DNA from: Toxoplasma gondii ME49
Lineage: Eukaryota; Apicomplexa; Conoidasida; Eucoccidiorida; Sarcocystidae
Length of the DNA: 64,000 nucleotides
NCBI RefSeq assembly: GCF_000006565.2
Contig: NC_031471.1
Coordinates: forward strand, 1,676,661-1,740,660
Direction: 5' to 3'
Shown here: piece after piece, positions 12,139 through 20,525 of the stretch
How positions within the stretch are numbered: the stretch's first letter is position 1
Layout of the letters: each line of letters opens with the position of its first letter
The notes under the pieces: generated by a model
The model's database searches: none
The model's input: only the letters and a program-made list of their open reading frames with translations
What the model was told of the DNA's origin: nothing
Program-made: the position numbers and the translations under genes

Positions 12139-15100
12139 TGTAGGTGTTCGAACACGAGCCTGGCTACCGACGAGGCTGTATATCGGTGGGTACGTCGGGA
12201 CCGTTGGCTAGCTGCGACCGAAGCGATGGATGCTGAATAAAATATCGCACTCTTTACGCGCCACTAGATGTGGCAGATGGCAACCGCGTTTTGGTTCGCA
12301 GCTGCGCCACTGAGTTCTCTGCACCAGCCGGTTCGTTCCCCCACCTCCTCAGCGTAGAGAGCCGCGGCATATCGGTCTTCTTCGAAGATAAGGCCGCCGG
12401 TGTCGACCACGATGAAGGGGCGGCCTCTCCAGACTGAGAAGGCGTAGTGCCGATCTCGGGTCGTGCCATCTTCGTCGCGAACAATGGCGTCCGCTGCCGT
12501 ATCTTCTTTGTCTTTGAGTGTGTTGAAAAGGCTGCTTTTGCCGACGTTCGGTCTCCCCAGGAGACAAACGCAAGGGACGCGCCCTGCAGCGCAAAAGAAG
12601 AGACAAGAGACAACTTCGGACCCGCGCAAGCCGCTTCGGGCGTCTAAGCGTCACACGGGATATGCCTCGTCTGAGGAATTCTCACTCCACGCTAAGCGCA
12701 CGAAAGAAAAAGGTGGTGGCACACACAATCAGGTTTCGACTGCCACGCGCGCGCGAAGAGGCGCGGACAAGAACAGTTCCAAACCCAGACTCAGTGGCTG
12801 AGTCGTCTTCATCTCCAACTCTTTTTCTCAGACTCTGAGACATGCAAATGAGCTCGGCGCCGGAAAGAGAGATCACCTTTGCATGCAACACCAGTCCCCT
12901 TAACGAGCGAGGCATCACTTGAGAATCCGGAGAGAGATCGACCTGAGAGGCCGCTGCGCCCCTCAACCGGGAAACAACGCTCTCTGTGAGACTGAACAGA
13001 CACAAAGAAGAAAGGTCGGATTTCCTGAACAGATGAGAGGCTAGATACACTACCAGGGATGAAACTGGATGCGTACAGAGAACTCCCGGTGAGATCTAGG
13101 ACTCCAGTTTGCCGACATCTCGTTACAGCCGCTTGTGCCGTTGATGGCCGAAAGCACTGCAAGCGGATTTGGCGCGCAGAGGTAAAGATGTGAAGACCCG
13201 AAACGAGAGAAAGGGAACGTGGGCACAAGGACGTTAGCATTTGGCGTTTTAGGTTCGTACAACGCACGTCAACACAGTGAACAACGCTAAACTCGCAACC
13301 TGATATGACTCCAACAGAACACCCATGCAGATGAACAAAGAAAAGCCAGGCGCGTTGAGTTGTGTCGACAAACGCGATGTCAAACCTGTTCCTAAGTGTG
13401 ATCCGTTTTTTCTGATCTCCCCACCTTCTCGTCGAACCAGCTTTTGAGACGAACGATGAGGCGTTGAGAGTCGAAATGCCACCCCTGAAGAGCCCGTTTC
13501 TTCTTCGGTGTCTCTCGTGAGTTCCTTGTCAGGTGTCCTTTCAGCTTGTCGAACGTCGTACAACAAGTCGCCCTCGTCCTGGTTAGAATCCACCTCGTCC
13601 TCGTCCTCAGGTTCAAATCGTCTTGCTTTGTCTCCTTTGTCTCCCGCGCTTGTGCTCCACGGGGCCGGACGGAGCCACGCCTGCCTGTCTGTCTCGTCTT
13701 TTTCTGGGTTTCCAAAGTCCCTCAGCGACTTCCCTTCTTTCTCCATCTGTCGTCTTCCTGCTTCCAGATTCTCAAGAATATGAGCTCTTTCCATTGCTTC
13801 CTCAGGCGTCAGCGAATCCCCAGAGAGCAGCGACTCTGCGTCATCAAACAAATCTGATTCCTCGCTGCCATGTTCTTCAGCCTCTCCCTGTTGTTCGAAG
13901 TCCTCTTCGCAGCCTTCTTCGTCGTCTTCTTCTTCCCCTTCTTCCGGATCCGAGAGGGGTCCACGCGTGAATCTCCCCGACTGGCTAGAAGTGTCTGCTT
14001 TTCTTCTCTCCTGTTTCTCTTTCGGAGCATCGGAGCTGCGACGGCGAGCTGGCGAAGATATCAGACTCTCTCCATTCTTCCTCTCACCGCCTGACAGAGT
14101 CCTGCGCTTCTTGGCAACAGCAGTGTTCGGCGTCTTCCCTCCTCTGAGCAGCGCGGTGTCTGTGCTTCTTTCTCGTAAGCCCACAAGGCTGTCCTTCGCC
14201 TGAGATCTTCGCCTCAGAGGGCTTTGGACGCGTGGCTGAGTGCCCGCCGTTCTGCGACTGTCTCGGCGAGAAGCCGGGGTCCATTGAGAAGATTGAAAAC
14301 GCGAAGACGCGCACAAGGCACTTGAAGCGAGATTACCAGTTCGGCGAGAAAGGGAACTCCTGTTTTTTTGTGACAAAACGAAAGAGGCGCACCAGGACCC
14401 TGGCGCCTCCACGTCGGTTTCCGCACAACGTCGGCTGTGTCGGCAGACGTCTGCGTTCCTCCCATTCCCGAGCTCGTAAATCGAAAGGCCGGAGGCCGGA
14501 ACAGGCCACGAAAATGACGCGGAGACCGGGGAAGAGAGAGAAAACAAAGAATGAAACCCAGAAAGGGTCGTCCCTCCTTCGTGTCGATACGGCGGGGTCA
14601 AAAACGGCTTCGCGTGATTCTCGAACACCAGATGACGCCTTGAATCTCGGTTCTGGACAACTTGCCATGGCCGAAAAAGAAACAGTGGAGTCGTCAGTCG
14701 TGCTCCATCTTGTTTGTGCTCTCGTTCCTCGGGACGAAAAGGCGGAAATCTGTCACTCAGGCTCCTGCATCTGTCGCCGGCACCACGATAGAATGCTGGC
14801 ACTTCGCCTCCAAGGCGGGCGCCGGAGATTTGGCTGGCCACACCTTCTCCGCCATTCGCACGAGGGACAGACTGATAACGGAGAAGCGAAGGAACTGAAG
14901 AAAAAAAGGAAAACTTCTCTGGCAAAAAGTCCTTCTGCGTCGGAAATGCTTGAGCGGCAGTGCGCCGCCATCGATGTGTGAACGGTCGCAGAAAGTCACT
15001 GGGTGTCTGTACACCGCGCCAATCAGGTCCGCCAGGCGTTCTGGCACCCGTTCTTTCCTGGACCTTTCGCGACTTGGAATGCGTGTCAACACGAGCAATT

Positions 15101-15363
15101 CTCGTAGCACGATTCTCTTCGCCTGGGTTCTCTTTAGCCTCTTTCAGAAGCGCGGCGGAAAGGTCTGGATGGAAAAAAAGCGACTCGAATTTGCTGGAAG
15201 GTTTCCCAGAGGCTCGCGCGTCCAGTGCCGGCGGCTTCCAGGACGGAAGGCGGCCGCCACATTGCTCACGTCTGACCAATGCAGCGCAAGAAGACAGGGA
15301 AAAAAACACGGAGAGAAAGAGCACCAAGAGCAGACCGCCGGTGTTCCATCTTCCACCCGCCAT
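4224..15363 (-). CDS. EngA/Der-family double GTPase with secretory/plastid-type leader
   Basis: Der proteins carry two tandem G domains plus a KH-like domain and act in large ribosomal subunit assembly. Exons (minus): 15363-13425, 12583-12345, 11543-11478, 11049-10933, 9870-9791, 9172-8984, 8036-7924, 7440-7337, 6901-6737, 6145-6023, 5183-5067, 4484-4224; all phases agree and give ~1170 residues. GD1: GRPNVGKSS (656-664), GTTRDR, DTGG (707), NKTE (774), SAV (801). GD2: RPNVGKSQ (877-884), AGTTRD, DTAGIRR (923), NKWD (990), SALTG (1025). The KH-like part has [19 protein letters not shown] followed by [13 protein letters not shown] 15363 is chosen because a hydrophobic signal peptide follows directly; an upstream in-frame ATG lies at 15450. 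The leader (~640 residues) is basic, then acidic. Plastid (apicoplast) targeting is inferred. The last ~40 residues do not match the family, so the 3' end may use another exon. GD1 has NKTE where NKxD is usual. Confidence 0.88.
4485..5066 (-). other. GC-AG intron in the Der gene (last intron)
   Basis: On the minus strand the upstream exon ends CAACAG at 5067 and is followed by GCAAGC, not GT. The downstream exon starts GTGTCC at 4484 after CTCCAG. Joining here in phase 0 aligns KIYVAQQ + VSIQPPT with the Der family's KIYYATQ + xxxRPPT without a gap. The nearest GT upstream would delete four conserved positions. Confidence 0.7.
4648..4762. repeat. (TA)n/(TATG)n microsatellite in Der intron
   Basis: About 110 bp of alternating TA with interspersed TACA and TGTA, within the last Der intron. 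Long spurious frames of Tyr-Ile repeats arise from it on both strands. Confidence 0.9.
5811..5897. repeat. (TA)n and (ATCT)n compound microsatellite
   Basis: Two (TA) tracts flank about six ATCT units (~5854-5879). It lies in the Der intron between the SALTG exon and the KH-like exon. Confidence 0.9.
6146..6736 (-). other. GC-AG intron in the Der gene (after NKWD exon)
   Basis: The exon with NKWD ends CACGAG at 6737, followed by GCAAGC. No usable GT donor follows before an in-frame stop. The next exon starts GTTTCG at 6145 after GTGCAG, in phase 0, and carries VCVSALTGK. The donor context (GAG/GCAAG) matches the known GC-AG consensus. Confidence 0.65.
11969..12141. repeat. Two (TA)n tracts in Der intron
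   Basis: TA tracts at ~11969-12042 and ~12097-12141, within the intron separating the DTGG exon from the next GD1 exon. Confidence 0.9.
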
Positions 15364-16581
15364 AGAATCGAACCCCAGACAAGACTGGGCGCGTGTGAAG
15401 TCCACTGGTCGGTTGACTCTCCTCGACAACACGGTCATGCCCTTAGGCATCCAATTTCAAGAACTTATGTCTCTCTGCAAAGGGTGGCGATCCAGACTCT
15501 GGACGCCTTCTTCGGTGGGGCTGCATGCCGCAGTCAAGAGAAAGGCCGCCTGTGTCAGTTACGAAACATCGAGAGCGGAGACAAGACTGAAGAACAGACG
15601 GCGGGAGCCCCGAAGCCTTCGAGAATCAAGGATTCCAGAGAAGACGAGGAAGGTAGTCTTTGCTTGTGGTTAATAAAACACAGGCTTGGTCCTTACATTC
15701 CCCTGCAGAGCAGCGAACATCGCACGCCGTTGTCTTGCGACGAGTCCTCTCACGCCCTCAGACAACAGGGATAGATGTTTGCAGATCTTGAAAAAGAATT
15801 GAAACAACTTCTATCCGTCACTCCATTGGGATGAAGGAAAAGAAACTTATGAGAGGCTCTGAGTAGAATGGAAATGACGTAGAGGCGGCGGCAAGAAGAA
15901 GTGACTTGCGCACACTTTGCTGTGCAACTCGCTCAGAGTGTGCTTCTAGTTGCGGCGATTTCACACGCGCGATGCATGCATCTTCACCTTAGAAAGATGT
16001 TTTGTGGGGCTAGAGGAAACGGCGAGTTTCTTGTTTCATACAAACTTCTGAATCCTGAAAAAGTGAATCTTTCGAGGTAAAAATCCTCCCGTCTTGAGGG
16101 ACGCTTCCAGGTTTTTCTCGGAGATTTCCGAGTTGAACCCCAGGCAAGTTTCATGCCTCACTGAGTTGAGGCGTGCTTCTCCGTTTTCTTTTGCATCTGG
16201 AGAAAAAAAGCGACCGCAAAATCCGCCCTTTTTCACGCATAATCCTTCGGAGTTTTCCTTTTCATCTGTTTTGTGACATTCAAATAGTGTTGGTGGAGCC
16301 CTCTCAAACTCGCACGTTGCTTCAACTCAAAGTAGACGGCTCGGGGGTCATTGGGTCTTCGCTCGTCCGCATCCGTTTCTTCCCGGTTTTCTGTTTTTTT
16401 CGTCATTTTTTCCCCTCTTCCGCGTACTTCCCCTTCTAGCACCTGGATCGTGTGAGAGACTCTGTCAACAGCCGCTGATACGCACTCATTCAAGATCCAT
16501 TTACCTCAGTTTCTGTCCCGGACCTTTTCTCTCGCTTTCTCTCGTTTCTTCTCCTCTCTTCTCGTCTCTTCTCGGGCAGCC
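15364..16581. promoter_or_regulatory. Bidirectional upstream region of Der and the Fcf2-like gene
   Basis: The two start codons face away from each other across ~1.2 kb, so both promoters should lie here. A palindromic GATGCATGCATC stands at 15971-15982. TGCATGC is a known apicomplexan (ApiAP2-type) promoter motif. A pyrimidine-rich stretch (~16500-16580) leads to the Fcf2 ATG. No TATA box is evident. The regulatory role is inferred from position. Confidence 0.5.
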
Positions 16582-17946
16582 ATGAAGTCTGCCATCCCGA
16601 AAGGCTCTCAAGGGAAGGGTGGAAAGAAAGGCGACGAGGCGAGCAGGAAAAGCGGAGTGCACAAGCAACTCCGTAAAGAAAGGCTTCGAGCAATCGAGGC
16701 TGCGGCTCGTCTTCTCCCTCCGCCGCCTGATGACGATGCATGCAAGACTTCCGATCCCGCTGTGTCGACGTCTTCTCCTGTCCCTTCGGTTTGTTCTCCG
16801 TGCTCGTCCTCTTCGTCTGCCGCCGGCTGTCGTTCAGCTTCAGCTTCGTCTTTCAGGTTGGCATCTTCTGCTGACCCCGCCTTGACGTCTCTGTCCGTCC
16901 TCGAGTGTGTGTCGCACGCGCGCTCTTCAAGTGATGAACCTTTGTCTTCTCTCGCTCTCCCTTCGGTTTCACAAACAAGTCTCGACCACTTAGATCCGGG
17001 CGTCGACACGCGAGAGCTCTGTTTCTCTTCCCAGCGGGTTCTGAAGAAGAGACGGGAAAGGCCGTCGGCCTCCCGGCCGTCTGGGAAGTTTGAAGAAGCC
17101 TCCGCTGTTGCCGAGGACGCTCAGGGCGCTGCTGAACACTCCGGCGGAATGCATGAATTGCCTCGACTCGACCTTACTGCCGCCCCTGGACGCTTCGCGT
17201 TTCACCGAATAGATCTCGACGCTCGCGCGGCTGCATCTGTCACTTTGGATGCGAAACACCACCGGGGGAAAAAGAAGCTGCTGGGTACGGTTTCAGGTGT
17301 GCACAAGCCGCAGGGAACGCTTCTGGTTGGTCCTTCGCCGGCGCGGCAGAGTCTGCCCAGCGGCGCGGCAGACGCTGGGAGCGACAGGCCCCCGACGGAG
17401 GCGGCAGCGCTTCTTCTCCCGCCGACAGTAAAGCGCAGTGCGGATCTCGCGACTCTGGTGGACGCGGGGAAGCTGCAGCAACAGGAACGGCTTGCAAAGC
17501 GGGACGCGGCAAAGGCGCATCTGGCGAACTGGTACGATATTCCAGCTCAAGAGCTTTCCCCGGCCCTCCATCGCGAACTGAAGGTGCTCGAGTTGCGTGG
17601 CCATATGGACCCGAAGAAGTTCCACAAGGAGGGGCTCAAAATTCGGTCCGAGAGAACCGAGAGACGCATTGGATCTGGGGTGTATGTACAGCACACTGCG
17701 CACCTCCACGTCTGCACCGTTAAAGACGGATTCGGCAGTAGAGGGGGGGTCGGCGCCGGCCGCGAGAGCGAGGCTGTGGGCTGCTCGAAGCGGAGGAAAG
17801 GCAAGGGTGGTTCGCTGCTGTCATCTCTTCTCAAGGACGCCAGCGTGGAGACGTGGACACGGAAGAAAGTTCGCGACCTGGGGTCGGCGACGTTCCACGC
17901 GAAAGGAAGGAAGAATTCATGGAAGATGCTCAAAAAGCGTAGGTAA
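16582..17946 (+). CDS. Fcf2/TDIF2-type pre-rRNA processing protein
   Basis: A single exon of 454 codons. The Fcf2 family acts in the nucleolus on early pre-rRNA cleavages of the small-subunit processome. The N-terminal ~230 residues are Ser-rich and low in complexity, with basic K/R clusters near the start. The family region begins near residue 305: AKAHLANWYDIPAQELSPAL, then LKVLELRGHMDPKKFHKEG. This matches the family pattern W-(F/Y)-D-(M/L)-P...L-x-L-L-x-x-R-x-x-(L/M)-DPK(R/K)-(H/F). After a variable linker, LLSSLLKDASVETWTRKKV (from ~412) matches the C-terminal (D)ELL-x-D-A block. The C-terminus is strongly basic (KGRKNSWKMLKKRR), as in family members. The ATG follows a pyrimidine-rich leader and has GCAGCC before it, a good context. 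The linker around residues 385-405 is longer than in yeast. Confidence 0.85.
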   Translation: MKSAIPKGSQGKGGKKGDEASRKSGVHKQLRKERLRAIEAAARLLPPPPDDDACKTSDPAVSTSSPVPSVCSPCSSSSSAAGCRSASASSFRLASSADPALTSLSVLECVSHARSSSDEPLSSLALPSVSQTSLDHLDPGVDTRELCFSSQRVLKKRRERPSASRPSGKFEEASAVAEDAQGAAEHSGGMHELPRLDLTAAPGRFAFHRIDLDARAAASVTLDAKHHRGKKKLLGTVSGVHKPQGTLLVGPSPARQSLPSGAADAGSDRPPTEAAALLLPPTVKRSADLATLVDAGKLQQQERLAKRDAAKAHLANWYDIPAQELSPALHRELKVLELRGHMDPKKFHKEGLKIRSERTERRIGSGVYVQHTAHLHVCTVKDGFGSRGGVGAGRESEAVGCSKRRKGKGGSLLSSLLKDASVETWTRKKVRDLGSATFHAKGRKNSWKMLKKRR

Positions 17947-20525
17947 GACTCGCGGCGTACGAAGCCGCGGGAGGCGCATTAGGGGCTCAAACATGCACAG
18001 GCCGCTAGAGAGCTGCTTTTCGTCTGGGAGTCTGTGTTCTTCCTTCTGTGCCAAAATGCGATTGCTTACGGCTAGTTTCAGAACATCAAGTGTTTTTTTA
18101 GCGCGGTGGAACAAGATACACAATGACGAGGGCACAGAAATCACCGCTCGACTGTAGGTGGATGCGAAAGTCCGATGCCGTTTGCTTTGTCTCTGAGACA
18201 TACGACTTGAGCCTTGAAACGAATTCCTTTGAAAGGGTTTCCTCCCCTTTCTGCGACGGCGCCGTTACACCCCAGAGAGGCAGTGCTACGCGAACAAACG
18301 GGGTGATCCCTTGCTGCCGTTGCGCAAGGGGGTGTATTCGGTGAAATGGCGGCGCCGCTTCTTCAGAGATTCCGCTGCAGACAACCAAACTTTGAGATTT
18401 GAAGAAGGGCACTCGAAAGACCCCTTTTGCTCACGGACTATCTCCGAGACGCCAGTTCGATGATAAAACGAGGGACAGGAAAAAGCCTAGTCTCAGCTGC
18501 TTTAGTTGCAGCATGGTCTCTTGACGGTGCGCAGTTTTCTCCGTTGTCCAAGTGTACGCATCGTTAGCTAGTTACGCGCACGACACTCGACTCAGCAAGA
18601 AAGTAATCTGAACATGAGATTGCATTCCAACCCACGCAGCGTCCTTTCTTGTCGCAGCATTCTGACTGTGTAGACCACTGCTTTGGTCAAAAACAGCTTC
18701 GCGGCAAAGTCGGCTCATACACGGATTGCCATGAAGACCCACGCGTTTTCTGTGCTGCATAGATCGCATCTCGCCTGGCCACCATCCTGGTAAACGGAGA
18801 CACAGACTGTTTATCGAACAAGTCCCACGCAGGGTTATCTGAGCCCACTTTCGGAGGCGTCTGTCCGGACATCTGCTGCGAACAGATCACGTTAGTGTTA
18901 GAGAGGGGTGCTATATTGCCACTGAACGAGACTCTTCGATCTGCTACGTGGCCGCAGAACGAATATAATCTTCCAGTCACTGAAAACGAAAGGACGTACA
19001 TGCCCGTCGCGTGACTTTGGAGCTCCCGTTGACTTTCGTCATCGCGTTAGTATGACTCGAATCATTTTAAGGACCCTCCACGAACACAGACGATTCTTAG
19101 CTGTCTCTGGCGTTCAGAGTGAAACACAGTCCTGGTGGACAGAGTGTCGCAGAAACATGCGTAGAACTGACTTCGTGCAAACCAGCAACAAGGTGTGTTG
19201 TTATGGATCACGTGCACGGTAACAGCAGATAATCGCAACGTGTCCTGCTCCCCCTACGCCGGCCGCTGCGAGTGTATCGACGAATGCAAGTGACGCGCCG
19301 AGACCGTTGGCACTTTTTCTGTGATTAAAAACTAGTGGCTAATCGTTCTCATCGAGTTCTAGTCGAGATAGTCGCACTGCCGTCAGGCTGTTCGTGTCAG
19401 GAAATCTGAAACCGAGAATCTGCCTCTCTTGAGAGCGAGACGCACCATCCGCCGCAACTCCGAATGTGTGACAGCCGTAGTATAGAGGTTTCGTTAGGGA
19501 AGATGCGGTCTACTGTTCTGTCTAGAATTAGCGCAAAGGACCTGGTTTCTCAATATTGCCTACCAACGGAACCCCTCATTTCATCTTCTGTGTTGCCTCG
19601 AATGCAACTGTCTCGGTCGTTCATAACCGCTTGCAAGTCACGCGGAAGTACAGATAGAACGCGTCTCGAATGCACGCATGCTGGTGGGGGGAATCCCGAG
19701 TTCGCTACGTTTCTTTGCGTCGACGCTGGTTGGAGGTCTCCAGGCCGCTATAAACTAAATGAAGTATCAAAAAGTTAAGAGAGAAAAGTGCAACGCAGTG
19801 GTCAGCCTCAGTTGCAGGGGCATTGCGTTACCTACAGGCAATCACTGCGGTAATAGTGTCGGGCTTGACCCCCTGAAATTATTGCCTTGTCTCATTATTT
19901 ATGCAGCGTACAGGTGATTGCACGCGTCCGTCCACGCCATCCGTCTGCTTTAGCTGCATCTAGGTGATTTGCTAGGTTTTGTGGAGACACACCGGTGTGG
20001 GTACTTATTCGGTACTTCGGTGCCCACGCGCATCCTTGTTTTGTTCCTTCCTCATATCTTCGTCTGTCTCCGCTGAAGGCAGTTGGTGCATCGGTCCGAG
20101 CATTTGGTGGTGGTGGTGGTGGTGCTTCTGTTTTGATAGTTCAGACATCTTTTCAGTTCTGAAGACCTCTTATGGATGTGTTGACCTTGTTGTCCGCACA
20201 GTCTAATGCACGCTAATAAATGCGCAGCGGCTTGCCTGCGCAGGAACCTTTGTTGTTCGCGCTGCTTTCTGGAAAGGCGGTTGACGCAGTCAGGCCGTAT
20301 TGCCGCCATTGGCACATATTCTAACCAGAACGTGAGTTAGTTCCAGATGTGGCTGTCGATGGGAGGGGAGATGCTCTTGAGGATGTCGTGACTTACCGCC
20401 ATTTGAGAGTAAAGTTTTTTGACAGCGTCGAAATGCATTGGATCTGAATGTCAAGCATCGGTGATGGATCTGAAGTGGCAGAGGAATGTGTCGGTGCCTT
20501 TTGAGTATTCGGGTCGTCGCTCCTA
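17947..20525. other. Long AT-richer spacer before the secreted-protein gene
   Basis: About 2.6 kb with only short, motif-free frames. Composition is more balanced than in the flanking GA-rich genes, and TA microsatellites are absent. A (GGT)6 tract lies at ~20105-20122. The 3' UTR of the Fcf2-like gene and the 5' region of the next gene should be here. Confidence 0.5.

Noticed and set aside
13508..14981. Several plus-strand frames (for example 14232-14981)
   Set aside because: They are shadows of the long Der leader exon on the minus strand.
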